Shown here: piece after piece, positions 11,281-63,938 of the stretch | Position numbering within the stretch: position 1 is the stretch's first letter | Layout: each line of letters begins with the position of its first letter | Assembly (NCBI GenBank): GCA_025618425.1 | Contig: CM046841.1 | Coordinates: forward strand, 12,989,144 to 13,053,143 | DNA: 64,000 nucleotides | Direction of reading: 5' to 3' | Origin: Heliocidaris tuberculata | Lineage: Eukaryota; Echinodermata; Echinoidea; Camarodonta; Echinometridae | The notes under the pieces: model-generated | Seen by the model: only the letters and a program-made list of their open reading frames with translations | The model's database searches: none | Told to the model about the DNA's origin: nothing | Made by a program: the position numbers and the translations under genes

Positions 11281-12472
11281 TTATTTTCTTTCTTCTATCT
11301 TATTTCTTATTTTCTACTTTCACTCAAATCAGCTATTTACCAAAGTTAGATTGTATATTTGCCCACGAGCGACTTACCATCTCAAATTGCGAATGGACGT
11401 TTCGAGCAACTTTCCCTAATTGAAAATACGTCCCCCTTTCCTGTACTTCAAGCCATTTTCTCATGTAACATTTTAATATTCTCCGTTTTCCACCCCTAGC
11501 ACCCCTCCTTCACACACATAGACACACACACACACACGCCTACACAAACACACACCCTTCTTTATTTCTTGATTTTCATTCTTTTATTTCTCCTTATCAA
11601 TTTTCTAGTTTTGTTCTCACATTTTCCCTCTTTAATGTCTCCATAAATGCATAAAATAAAGTAAATGCTATCCAATCTTCTTTTGAAAAGGATTCTATCA
11701 GCAATATTTTATTAAAATATTTCCTGTATATATATATATCATTTCCATTTTCCGAGTTAATTTATTTAAATGCTTTCCCAATACATACATCTATTCTTTC
11801 TTCCAAACCATAAGGTTTCTGTGTTTTATAATACACTTTTAAAGGTAACTATACAAATTTATTTTTTTATGTACTCCATATAATAATTATTCCTTAGTCC
11901 AAAATACCTTTTTTTTTATTTTCAGCTGCCAAGTATTTTTTTAAAATATGATTATCTTATATAGTCATGCATTGTATTTCCGAACAGCATTGCATTACCG
12001 AACGCGTACAGTTAAGCGCCTAAAATGGCTTTCATACGCGTGGGACTACGCGTATGTTCTCCACACTATTTGACACACAGAACACAGGGCAGAAGATCAG
12101 AAAATGAGGCAAAAACATAAGTAATATCTTAAAACCTGCTCTCTCTCATCACTCCCAGTCTTCATCCCATTCGCCCGAAATCGGGGTAGGTTGTGTCTTT
12201 TTCCCATAGGTTCCACACGCTCGGTAATACAATACCTTTTTAAGGAACCAAAACGCTGCGTCGTTGGGAAGGGTTCGCTCGGAAGGGAGTATCGTATTAA
12301 ATCTACGTTGTCTTTTTCAAATTCCACCAACTTCTTTTTTCTGTAGGACTTTAAGCATTCATGACAGATATTCCTTTGATATTTTATTTGCTATCGTTGA
12401 TTTTCTGAAAATTGCTCGGAAATAGGATCCAGTACCATATATCTAGGCCTATATAATAGTGATATGATTATG

Positions 12473-12473
<1 letters not shown>

Positions 12474-12524
<51 letters not shown>
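12474..12524. repeat. (TA)n microsatellite
   Basis: A long TA dinucleotide run in the intergenic region; similar runs lie at 4843-4872 and 38142-38179. Confidence 0.9.
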
Positions 12525-12527
<3 letters not shown>

Positions 12528-14422
12528 TTTCAAAATATTTTATTAGAGATTTCATTCAAAATAGATCATTACATGAAATAAATGTAAATAATTTCAAACA
12601 AATACAAATCTTCATTTCGTTTTCATACCATAGTGTTAAATTATTCACAAGACAAGCATGGAAGAATTTAGAATGAAATCACTAAGTAAATAATATATTG
12701 ACAAACACTAACATACGCCCTATACCCCCCTCCCTATGTCCCACAATGTATAATATTCAATGTAAATGATCTTTCATTCAAAATATGTTAATGTTCTTTT
12801 CTCTTTTGTTATTTTCCTAGTTCATATAAAGATCTCCTTTAAATGAGTAAAGGGGTAAACAAAAATGTATAATTACGGTATAATTAAATGAAATACAATT
12901 CTTCATGTTATATTCATATCATAAATAATAAGATGTGCATTCAACAATTTACCCAAGAGAAGGAGAAAATGATCATTCATGAAAAGTAACATAATGCATA
13001 TTTTTATATAAACCCTTCATCGGTATACTTGTTACCCCTTTCACTACTTACCCCCCCCCCCCCTTCTCAACATTCACATTCACATTCACTAACATCCAAC
13101 AAACATACCAAGATTTACACACGCACAACACTAGACACATCATACCTGCTCACATTCACATCCTTATTCACTTTCAGTTCTTCCCATTTCTGTAAGTGTA
13201 AATGTAACTTCCCTGCCTTCGTTGCTAGATTTTTTTCTTCCTCTGTACAATCAGCTATATATTTTTGTATTTTCGTAGATGAAGGAACCTGGGGCCTTGA
13301 GCCCTAGAATGGAAAATTGCATATTTAATCAACATGACCAAAGAATTAACACATTTATTTCCATATATGCACACAACACACACACACACACACACATATC
13401 TATATATACATGCCAAATTGCCAAGTACTGTGGTTAAGAACAATCGAAGAACAATAGAAGTACAACAGTATTATGTTTATGGGGGCTCTATGTCTAATTT
13501 CGCATGACATTATAATAGTTTATTGATACTTTTTTTTTCTTCATTACTTGTATATGTGTATCTGAAGTATTTTACTTTTTACATTACTTTTTACAGATTA
13601 TGATATTTTTTAAATTCTGCTATTAGAGGCGTCTCCATCAATTTAAAATACAAACAAAATACAAAAAGGTTATAGGAAAAGTTGATCGATAAGTGCACAT
13701 ATTTATATAATTCTAACACGACATTACATGTATTGAGTGGTTAGCAGTGGGCTCCATTTATATTACATTAATATTATAATGTGATCACATGACAAAATGT
13801 CCTCCAGAATAGGTGCCACGGAATACATAATTTGATATTTAATACTTAATAATATGTACAGCCTCTCCAACGCTATTAAATACATTGCTCTGCACAAATG
13901 AATTGATGTTGTAATTGACTTGAGAATCGTAGTTTACTTGATTATGTACAATTCTAGATTTATGCCAATGATATGACGCGAATTTGTAATCAATGGTACC
14001 CAATGGCATAGAAAAAACAAAAATGAATCAAAACACGAAGAGATAGGTCAAATTACCAAATCGCCACACATCAAATACTTTATAATATCGCTACCAATAT
14101 CTGATTCAAAGAGAATGGCGAATATAATGAATCAATATTATTTCTTCTGATATGTGACCTTTGTTTACAACCATGCCTGACAATTCCTGCTATGTTGCAT
14201 TCGCAATCTCTGGTCAATACTGGACTTTACTGCAAGCCAGTTATGAAAATAGGATGCAATCGTGATGCGATCACACAAAGTGATACATTTTTACAGCAAC
14301 TCATAAGGAAATAACCAAGGAACATTCCGAACAACATGGCATCAGTCTATTCCTTCACTGCATAACCATCACCAAATCTTGATAAGAATACCAAATAGTG
14401 TTATCACTAACAAACACGGAAT

Positions 14423-55366
<40,944 letters not shown>

Positions 55367-56374
55367 CTTTAGGCAATTATATCACATTTCCTATAAAACC
55401 ACCGTTTTCTCATGACCAAGAAGATATCTAGGCTCATGTACATATATTTCATTTACGAACACTACTAAACCACGCATATACCGAAGAGACGGAATCACAC
55501 ACGCATGTAAACAATAGATATGTTTTCTCGATTTCCTTATTTGCGGTTAAACAGTTCAGCGCATTTTCTTTGACAAAATGAAAGGATCGTTTAACCTTAA
55601 CAAAAATGAAAACGAATCTAGGCCTTTAAAAAAATATTTGCTTGAATATGTGTGTATCCAGAAGTTCTGTTGATTGACAATATGGGTTATTCATTATGGG
55701 TTCTCCTCAAAAAGACGCCAGGGGCCGTCTAAAATTTGAGGAAATAAAACATTAACCTTTTTGACGGTAAAATCCTAGCTTGTTTACTTTTCTATGCAAA
55801 TTAGCACTGACGTCATTGGGTAGAGTCGTATGACCTCCGCGGTACTGCTGCACAACACAGCATGCATAAGGACTGACAACCACGAGTGAAGAGAAACTTT
55901 GGTCGACATGATTTTTATACTTCAAAATTAAGTTTCCAAATCCATCAGTTTTGTTAAATATGATATGAAAACTAGTTTACAACATTTTATTCCAACAAGC
56001 AACCATTTTTCAGACAGTTCACACAAGTTTACATGCACAAAATCTTTTAAAAGTCGGAGCCGACTTGCTTTCCAACTGGGCCATCATCAAGATTGGATAT
56101 TCACATACACACACACACGCGCGCCGCCGATACGAACATTTTGTACTCACAATTATTAATGGTTTATATCTCAAAATTTGATGAAGAACTATATGATTAA
56201 ATGTCTACAGATATTAGATCTTTTGATACTCAAAACCATGGGTCAAAAAGAAATCACATCGCCGGCAATCATACCCAGTAGTCGGACGCTTACACATGGT
56301 AGGCTACATGCATGTACAGCGACGCGGTGAAACCCCGTAGGGCTCCGCTTGAGAACTGGGCTAGATCTGATACA
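55367..56374. other. Region upstream of gene 2
   Basis: No gene seen. The promoter of gene 2 should lie here, but I cannot identify a convincing TATA/initiator pair. A TTTATAGG on the minus strand near 55390 is too close to the ATG to be useful. The segment 55720-56160 shows no coding support. Confidence 0.4.
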
Positions 56375-56750
56375 CTAGCTACCGTGGAAGAAAATAACAT
56401 AGCTATACTCTACGAGAATCGCTCTTTTCTTCCTAATATTGGTCACAGCAGTGGAATATCTGGTGAAACACCTAATAAAGGTTGGTTTTAACTTGTCACT
56501 TGGCATTCGAACTTGACTTCGAACTGAGTCCACAAAATCAGCGCAAGATTTTTCGAAATGGTCGCTACAAATTCGTGCATGCTTGCTGTGTGTTGCTGCT
56601 GTGAAATCTTTTCTCCGAATTTTCACAAACTTCACCCACAAATTCCGTTGCTTATTGAGCTTTGGAAAGTTGAAGAAACTGATGTTGGGGTTCTTCGAAG
56701 TATTGTAACCCCCCCCCCCCCCCTCCCCCCACAACGCAATTTCGTGGCAT
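56375..56750 (-). pseudogene. THAP-domain exon interrupted by a G homopolymer
   Basis: From ATG 56748-56750 it reads MPRNCVV, then a G-rich run (15 G plus 6 G around one A, 56709-56730). After this, in another frame, comes a clear THAP domain: NTSKNPNISFFNFPK, NLWVKF, RKDF, the zinc ligands of ICSDHF, and the AVPTIF-like box KPTFIRCF. THAP is a C2CH zinc-finger DNA-binding domain of host regulators and P-element-type transposases. The second Cys expected just after MPRNCVV is missing, overwritten by the G-run, and the frame is broken there. It may be a host gene exon, a transposon remnant, or an assembly artefact of the run. Confidence 0.6.
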
Positions 56751-57379
56751 TTTGCCACAAAACGTAAAAATTCCCCCAAAAGAAAGCGACTCTCGTTGAT
56801 GTTGTTGTTTTTACACACGATTTCAATAGCGCGCGTTATGCACCGGATGAATTGACCTGGATGAATTGATCAACTCTACCCAGTGACGTCATAGCAGGTC
56901 AACCCCGCTTCGATGTTTATCGGTCTGTTTGGGAAATCTGGCTCAATAAGGGTAATAATCAAGGGTACATTTTATGCAAAAAATTCTATTTTATTTGCTA
57001 AAATTGATGAAACCTTTATTTCAATATGTTTATTATTTATTTACAAACCATATTCTTGCAAATGGGGGGTCGGAAAAATCAATATATGAGCTCTTTAAAT
57101 GGCGAGCTCTTTAAATGGCGAGCTCATTAGTCATTCAACTCAGCATGTATTTATAGCACATATATACAAACAAGGAAGTGCTGAATAAAATTTGATACGG
57201 AAAATACTCGGCATGAAAAATTACGTGAGGGAGTTTAGATCATTACAGTTTTTGGACATGGTAGTATAGATTAATATGACATAGCTCTATGCTAAACAGG
57301 CGAAAAAATAGGCCAGGGGGGAGTAATGTACAAAGATAATATAAAGATTATATAAATCTTGTATCAGTAAGAGCAGTGT

Positions 57380-57520
57380 TCTGTTGGAAGTATTAGTAAT
57401 TGTAGAACCTGTAGTTGTAGGGGTTGTAGTAAAAGTAGTAGTAATAGTAGTACCAGTAGTAGTAATATTAGTAGCAGTAGTAGTAGTAGTAGTAGTCGCA
57501 GTAGTAGCAGTAGTAGTAGC

Positions 57521-57555
<35 letters not shown>

Positions 57556-57619
57556 AAGAAGAAACAGTGTAGTAGTAGTAGTAGCTGTAGTAGCAGCAGC
57601 AGCAGCAGCAGTAGTAGTG

Positions 57620-57655
<36 letters not shown>
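57380..57655. repeat. (AGT)n/(AGC)n microsatellite
   Basis: An imperfect trinucleotide tract read in several frames as runs of Thr, Leu, Tyr or Val. Confidence 0.9.
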
Positions 57656-57981
57656 ACTGGCCTGCTGCATCCGAGATAAATAAACATAGGAAGGCATTTC
57701 CTATCCTAAGATATCTGTTGTGCTTGTTCAAAAGTGGACAGGTGGAACCTGACATTTTGTTCATTGATTAAAGTCCACCCGTAATTTGTTAAGGCGTAAA
57801 CTCAGCCACGTTGAGATTGCTTACTGACTAATGGTAATTAGTAGTTAATTAAGCATATTTTCATGAAGCCATTTCTCAAACACGATGCCTATTGTTTTTA
57901 TAAGAAAGTGAATCAGTCGGAAGGTACACGAAATTCACCGCGGTAGTGCAGTAATGCATGACACTGGAAACCTGACGGAAG

Positions 57982-57984
<3 letters not shown>

Positions 57985-58024
<40 letters not shown>

Positions 58025-58065
58025 GCGCGTGTGTGTGTGTGCGTGCGTGTGTGTGTGTGTGTGCT
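57985..58065. repeat. (GT)n microsatellite
   Basis: A GT/GC dinucleotide run. Confidence 0.9.
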
Positions 58066-58755
58066 GTACTTTTGATTGTGTATTGGTTTGTGCATGAGCA
58101 ATGTTTACAGTTCCGTTCATTATGATGGTTTTGAAAGTTATATCCATTAAATATACCGTATATACATCTCGAAATTGAAAAGATATGAATGGAAAGTTAG
58201 TACAATAAAAATTAAATTCTAAATGGATTCCTAGTAAATTACTGGAAATAAATTTTCTTTACAACAATGTGTGAAATAAAGATGCTTCTTAAAAATATAT
58301 ATACGATAAAAGTATTGCGCAGTACCGTTTAATAGCCAGTTTTCGATAATTTTTCTCCTTCTTAGAGATTCATCATCCATTAATAAGTTTAATTCTTCAT
58401 AGGCCTATATACTTCTTCTACATATAAAAAAGGGGGGTGTTTGATAGTCTATTTATAGAGCAATTTCTGTACAAGATTGTTATACACATGCTATTTGATA
58501 ATAGGCCCTTCCATACACACTTCATACTAAAAAAGCTTTAATTACATCTTGTCTTATACTGTTTGCTTAATATCTATATGGACAATATACACAAAGGTGT
58601 TTCCTTCATTTGCATGTTTCAAATGATGTGCTCATGTAAACATAAAAGCGTTCAATGACACAGGCTTTGGCGGTATTTTTTTTTTTTTTAACATCTCATG
58701 TTGAACGTAAAAAATATACATTATATAAATATACATGAAATACCCCAATCATTAC

Positions 58756-59093
58756 ATTAACCCTTACCACGCCACTTATATAATGTAATTTTCCTCCATG
58801 GCTGGCCACACATAAACGGCATAGCAATACTCTGAGGCATGTTTCACCCCATTTTATTCTACATCCCTCCATCCTACACAATCAATTTCTAAGTGAAAGG
58901 TATTTTCTCATAATCTTATCATTCTAATTAATTCAACAAATGTAATTCTTTCCCATCTTAAATAAAGGAAATAAATGATTAAAGATAATTTTCTTCTAGG
59001 CGAAAACCTTTTGGGCGGCAAATGCCGCCCTTGGCCACCTGCAAGGATAACGCCCGGGCGGAAATACGCACCCACAGCACGGTAGGGGTTAAT
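58756..59093. mobile_element. TA-type MITE (TTAACCCTTACC ends)
   Basis: Left ATTAACCCTTACCACGCC and right GGTAGGGGTTAAT are inverted, separated by about 310 bp without coding potential. Placed just downstream of gene 3's relic tail. Confidence 0.5.
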
Positions 59094-59191
59094 GTCCATG
59101 ACAAGCTATCGAAGATCTGACGCTAACACTAAACATATGTCTAAAATGAAGGTATCTTCGTCGTTAAATGTCAGCCAAACCCCAAATTCTT

Positions 59192-59389
59192 TTACTCCGG
59201 AATATCAGTCAAATCGGGTGTGGAGTTAGTTACTACAGGCCTCTGAAGATTTGCGAACATTTCGTTGTCATGGTCAGGTAGTGCGATGAAGGTGATCGTT
59301 AGGTTTTGCAGGAATTTCTTCGCTTGGATTTTCACAGTCGGATGTCGTCGGTGGCTTACCTGCAGGATATTTATTTTCGGATGCCACAC
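59192..59389 (-). pseudogene. Decayed C-terminal part of gene 3 tail
   Basis: Sequence directly after the TAG still resembles gene 2's tail but needs two compensating shifts: one at about 59390-59395, and a return near 59270. In the middle frame it reads SENKYPAGKPPTTSDCENPS. Back in the first frame PDHDNEMFANLQRP matches gene 2's PDSDNEEYSHLQRP, ending TPDLTDIPE before a stop at 59192. Key tyrosines have been replaced (YETP is now CENP, YSHL is now FANL). This fits loss of constraint after the tail was shortened. Confidence 0.6.
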
Positions 59390-59792
59390 CTAAAGATCAT
59401 ACACATTAACAGGAGGAAGTCCGGATGCCTTCAAGCCTCTTTGGAGCATGTCATAGGGGGCGTCAGATATTGTTTTCCCCTGGTCACCATCAAACTCCAA
59501 GACTGCGTATTCCCCGGTGGTGCCATCTTGAACTGGATTTCGGTATGTGTCGCAATCTTGCGAGGTTTCTGGTTTCATGGAGCGTCCACCTTGTTCAGAT
59601 TCATACTTCTTGCCCTCGAACAAAACATTATAGTCATCTTCTCCTACATGTGTGTAGATACGTTCGTTGCTTTGATTGGTAGGTGGGACAAAGGTAGGTA
59701 TTTCAGAGTACTCATGTTGCTGAAGATCCTCAGAAGGTCTAATTGGAATGAAGGTATTTGAGGGACCAGCTTCAGAATGTTCCGGAAAGTGC
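59390..59792 (-). CDS. Gene 3 exon: cytoplasmic tail, truncated
   Basis: Starts in phase 2 after TTCCATAG and ends at TAG 59390-59392. Near the start SEDLQQHEYSEIP matches gene 2's SEDVQQHEYSELP, and DDYNVLFEGK matches QDYNVLFGGK. Motifs are YSEI, YTHV, YNVL, YAVL, YDML and a terminal NVYDL immediately before the stop, so the protein ends on a partial YxxL. The tail is about 134 residues against about 450 in gene 2. Confidence 0.75.
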
Positions 59793-60129
59793 CTATGGAA
59801 TAAATGGTAAACCTGAAATTTATACCAACAGAAATACGCCATTAGATATGGTAACTACAGTCTTTTTAGGTTCCATCAACACAACTATGGAATAAATTGC
59901 CAGAAAATATCAAAAGTTTGTGTTTTAAAGTTGTTGACAACTTTAAAACTTTAAAACACATTTCTTTTCAGAAACACTTAACACTTAACACTTAACTAGA
60001 GGGAGCGTATCTCACTCTTCTCAAGCTTCTCAATCCATTTTCCTTTCTTCCTCTCTATTATAAAGCATAGGGACATATTGTGATATGCGCTAAATAAATA
60101 TGGTATATTATCAGTATTATTACTAACAA

Positions 60130-60169
<40 letters not shown>

Positions 60170-63100
60170 ATTATTATTATTATTATCATCATCATTATCA
60201 TTATTATTTTCAATATTATCATTATCATTATTATTATTATCATCATTATTATTCTGTAATATGGGAACCTTACTTGAGGCGCAAGAGATTGCATTTTAGT
60301 GCACATTGCTAGAAACCCTTTGAAAGTCAATACTACGAGTACGAGGGATATTTATTATTTAGAAAGAATCCGGATGCATTTAAGATGACATGCCTTTGGC
60401 GAGAGCAATATGTATTTTATGTGAATATTGTATTATAACAGGTTCTTACAAAAAGATCCATTTCAAACTAAAGTCTCCTTAAAGGCAGTAATATTTTTGA
60501 AAAGATTAAGATGAATAACACTGAAATTAAAAGTAGCGAAAATGGTAACTCCTATTAAATTGATGCTAGATTATTAGGGACTTTTAATCATAATCATGAT
60601 CTCACGCTCACGAATATGCAGGGTACTTATTCTGAATAATTCCTAAAACTTGTGCTCTTTTGTGCCCGTGAAACAATATTTATTTCAAATCAGATTATGA
60701 AACTAAAAAGATTTTATAAGAGTATATCAGTTATACTTGTGTAGACATACCGTCTCCTGTAGCAGACGGATGCAGTGATCACAGCAATAACTGCTACCAC
60801 GGCTACCACCACTACGGCAGCAACCAAAAGGCCAGTTGTATCTATGTATAAAGAGGATAATTTTTCTTCTTACTAATACTGATAAATCAGGGGGGGGGGA
60901 ATTTGCTTCAAGTTAAAATATATACAGGTAATTGTAAAGGCAATCTCTCAATCCTAAAAAATGTTATGATTCTTTTCTTTAATAAATGATGAATATGATA
61001 CATTGTCAAAATAATAATATCAATGAAAATAGACATGTATGTGTAGTTCGGGGAGAAAGGGGACGTGGGGAAGAGGAAAAGATGCTGACTATAGCCGTTC
61101 TAATAGAAACGTTGTTAAATGAATTTTAAAATCTGAATCGCGTTAGTTGAATCGCGTAAAAGGTGGATCTGAAGACGAAAAGAAAAACATTTAACAGTGT
61201 AAAACATACTTATAACAAGTCGATTTCAAACCCCGTGGGTCATTTAAAGCCGACTGACATAACTATGGATTCATTTGGCAAGCTAGGGCGACGTTTGAAA
61301 ATTCCAGTAAAACTGACCGATGGTTGATGCTCAAAGCTGCAAGCTGTACACATAGTAAACACAAGATGGCAGTGGAAAATGTAGTAGGCCCTACATGCAC
61401 TGCACTGACGCGTGTAGAATACTACAGAATGTGTCCGACCCAGAAACCTGAAACTCATACCGGGTAATGGGTGTGTGATTTTTATTTTCAATCACTGAAT
61501 ATCTTGATATCGAATTAATTACTTGATTGGCTTATAAAACTCATAAACTTCATATAACACTATAAAATTTGCATTCATGAACGCAATAGGTTAGGATTTC
61601 AAAAAATATATAGATGACGAGAAAAGTTACCCACTCATAAGTTACTAGTTCGGAACCTCGGGGAAAACCTTAACCCTTGCAACATGCATTTACACAATTA
61701 CCAGTTGTTGTCTTGCTTGACAAAGTTGTGCTTTCGGTAGGAGCTATCGTACACGTTGCCTTTACTGTGGTGTTCACGGCTGCACTCCTTTTAGTGTTAG
61801 GTAAAAGACGGATTGTCATATTTCGGAGACCATCATTCTTCTGAACTATGATCTGGAGATATGAAAATAGTATCCAGTAAGTTCACTAAAATTGTCTGCC
61901 TTGCGTCGATTTATCGACACAATTCAGTGAACTAACACGGCCAAATTATTTATGTAAATTATTAAAGGAAGAGGACCTAAGGAGCTTCTTTGTGGTAATC
62001 CGCAATAAACCTGAAGTGTTGAAGAAGTACAATCGTTTATGGTAAAGGTTGCTTAAGCCTCGGTCACAAATACCATTAAGAACTACTACGAACGCCGTAC
62101 GAACGATTTTTAGACCATTTCGTAAGATCTTCTCAAGAAGGCCGTACGAAACCAGCGTTCGTGGACCGTTCGCAGACCGTTCGTAAGTTCTACGCCTGGT
62201 GATGGTCTTGTCCAAGATTTTTTTCAACGTCGTACGAAATCCCCTCTTCGTAAGGCGGCCGTACGAACGTCGTAAGAACATGGTAAGAACCACGCAAGAT
62301 TTTTTTAGGGTCGAGAGACAATTCTAGAAGCCTTAATTTCTTTCGATGATCGTAAGAACGCCTTAAGAGGCTCTTACGGCGTTCGTAAGAACCCCTTACG
62401 AACGGAGATTCGTACGGCGCTCTTACGAACGACTCTTGGCGTTTTGTAAGGCGTTCGTAAGGTGCTCGTAAGGCGTAGGTAGAAAATTTGTGCAATTGTT
62501 GAGTTATAGGGGTATTAAGCACTACTGCCACCTTGAAAGTACCAAACTTTCAACAGTCACAGAATTTTCGACAATACACGGCAGCGCCTTTTTGCAACCC
62601 GACAAAATATACAAAAATTCGTAAAATCTTCTTACGAATGACTTGAGAGTGCCGTGAATTGTACGTACGACCATCTTGCGACAACAAAAATCGTAAGATG
62701 GCCGTAAGTCTGACGAAAGAATAACTCGAGGCATTCTTACGAAAATCGTAAGAACTCTAGGGCCATTGTATAACCGAAAATCACTTCGTTTCTCAAGAAG
62801 GGCTTAAGTTGTTCTTGCGAATTAAACGGCGTTCGTCCGAGATTCGTAAGAAGGCCGTAAGAATCTATGCCCCATCTACGAATCTCTACGAACTCCGGAA
62901 TTCGTACGAACAGTGAGATTCGTACGAACGCACGAACGCATCGTTCGTACGAACCTTTGTGACCGTAGCTTTACATGAACATTCAGCTAACACACTCCGT
63001 ATGCCTTTCTTCTAACGCGAATACTAGTATCATGCTTGGTATAGTAACAAAAGCATTAAAGAGTTCTTGGGAAATAGCAACAGAACGGTAATGAATACTT

Positions 63101-63938
63101 CATTATTTTTCCGTATTCCATGTTTTCTTGATGTTTTGTGTTCTATTGGCAGAAGTAACGCTCACCGCTCTCATATACTCCTAAAAAATAGAGGACAGTT
63201 TGTACGTGAGCTCTCATAAACATGATGGAGAAACAACTAAAGCTATAGATTTCTCACGAAAGTATTCTTGTATTCCAAGTGATTTAAGAAACTGAGATTT
63301 CTTATTCATTTTCTCCTTAATTTACCACAAATAGCGTTAAGCGGTATGTGGGTGAAAGATTTATCTTGTATATGTACTTGAAAATTTATTCTTGTCATTG
63401 CAGTCAACAACTACAAAATCCTGTAGCGTTTACAGTAATAAATCTAATCTGAAATACACGTGCGGGTTATTGCGTATCTCTCCCTCTCTCTATCTCTTTC
63501 TCTCTCTTCCTCCTTATGTATCCTTGAATATACAGGTTATATCTTTCCGTTAAAAAAAGGAATATACTTGATTCTTGATTCAATAAACACAAATATTGCA
63601 TTTGTTCGTGATGTAAGCAGTAAAGTAAGCATGGCTTCGAATTCTGATAAAGATATCAGTATGCTCAGCATGCAAGAATATCTTCTAATTGTAAAACATT
63701 TTTTTTTAAATTTAAAGTAAATTAATTACGCGTATTTGATTGTCGTCCAACGAAGAAGAATTTATACAGTCAACGTTTGGTAGCAAAGATCTGTTGTTGA
63801 TGTTAATTTTGATCTCTCTTCTTCTTTTTGAACATCTAACCCTACGGCATTCTCCGTTTTTGTTGCAGACCGAGATCAGTGCGGCATCGTGAATTGTGCC
63901 ATTGGTGACCTCATAGCTGCATATATAGTTGATATTAT
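59390..63938 (-). CDS. Receptor gene 3, 3' part (transmembrane receptor with YxxL tail)
   Basis: Exons recognised by paralogy with gene 2: 63938-63841 (tentative), 61852-61702, 60841-60751, 59792-59390. The phases 0 to 1, 1 to 2 and 2 to stop match gene 2's exons 8, 10 and 11. No separate stalk exon is seen; the Thr-rich stretch is inside 61702-61852. No CUB or lectin exon is found between 61853 and 63840, so the ectodomain is either shorter or lies beyond the right edge. The tail reads in one frame to TAG at 59390-59392. Homologous sequence continues past that stop in broken frames (see the relic entry). Confidence 0.65.
59865..60260 (+). mobile_element. LINE 3' fragment with (ATT)n tail
   Basis: Contains LWNKLPENIKSL and a FQKHL-like ending on the plus strand, the extreme C-terminus of L2/CR1-type LINEs. 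This is followed by a short UTR (ATATGCGCTAAATAAATATGG) and ATT/ATC repeats at about 60128-60255. It lies in the gene 3 intron between the transmembrane and tail exons. Confidence 0.5.
60751..60841 (-). CDS. Gene 3 exon: transmembrane segment
   Basis: A 91-bp exon, phase 1 to 2, identical in length to gene 2's transmembrane exon. TTGLLVAAVVVVAVVAVIAV is followed by ITASVCYRRR and a GTATGT donor. The acceptor is ATACATAG. Confidence 0.75.
61702..61852 (-). CDS. Gene 3 exon: sandwich second half plus stalk
   Basis: A 151-bp exon, phase 0 to 1, with CTCCAG acceptor and GTAATT donor. Reads IIVQKNDGLRNMTIRLLPN followed by a Thr/Ser-rich stretch ending SSKTTTG. This is diverged from gene 2 exon 8 but has the same phase, length class and layout. 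Confidence 0.55.
62061..62965. mobile_element. CGTAAG-rich palindromic inverted-repeat element
   Basis: Begins CGGTCACAAA and ends TTTGTGACCG. The interior is built from dozens of variants of CGTAAG, CGTACGAAC and their complements. It lies in gene 3 between the exons at 61852 and 63841. The minus-strand frames within it are Arg/Tyr/Leu-rich artefacts of the repeat. Confidence 0.6.
62976..63840. other. Gene 3 intron right of the palindromic element
   Basis: AT-rich, with a short (CT)n at about 63481-63512. No gene was recognised. Confidence 0.4.
63841..63938 (-). CDS. Gene 3 candidate ectodomain exon
   Basis: A possible 98-bp exon after TATACAG, phase 1, ending before GTTAGA in phase 0, the same phases as gene 2 exon 7. 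It encodes NINYICSYEVTNGTIHDAAL then ISVCNKNGECRR. The end resembles the last strand of gene 2 exon 7 (EVNVSC...), and phase 0 joins correctly to 61852. It is much shorter than the 275-278 bp of the paralogues. It could instead be another module or spurious. Confidence 0.35.

Larger units (their letters stand above)
9109..14422. other. Intergenic region between gene 1 and gene 2
   Basis: No supported gene. It contains a C-run at about 9500, a 145-bp inverted-repeat MITE (10226-10370), a G-run at 10150, a tandem array (10805-11280), a (TA)n tract (12474-12524) and short (CA)n tracts near 11520 and 13375. A 78-codon minus-strand frame at 12097-12330 has varied amino-acid composition, but no recognisable domain and no splice partners. 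Gene 2's 3' UTR must lie at the right end; an AATAAA on the minus strand near 13519-13524 could serve it, but this is unproven. Confidence 0.5.
56751..59191. other. Intergenic region between THAP exon and gene 3
   Basis: Contains an (AGT)n tract at about 57380-57655, a (GT)n tract at about 57985-58065, and a MITE at 58756-59093. Otherwise it is AT-rich sequence in which I see no gene. Confidence 0.5.

Noticed and set aside
12097..12330. 78-codon minus-strand frame with normal amino-acid composition
   Set aside because: No domain, no paralogue in the window, no clear splice context; left as unassigned.
57287..57764. Poly-Thr/Leu/Val frames
   Set aside because: (AGT)n microsatellite; no unique coding sequence.
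62061..62734. Minus-strand frames rich in Arg, Tyr and Leu
   Set aside because: They arise from repeated CGTAAG/CGTACG motifs of a palindromic element and resemble no protein.
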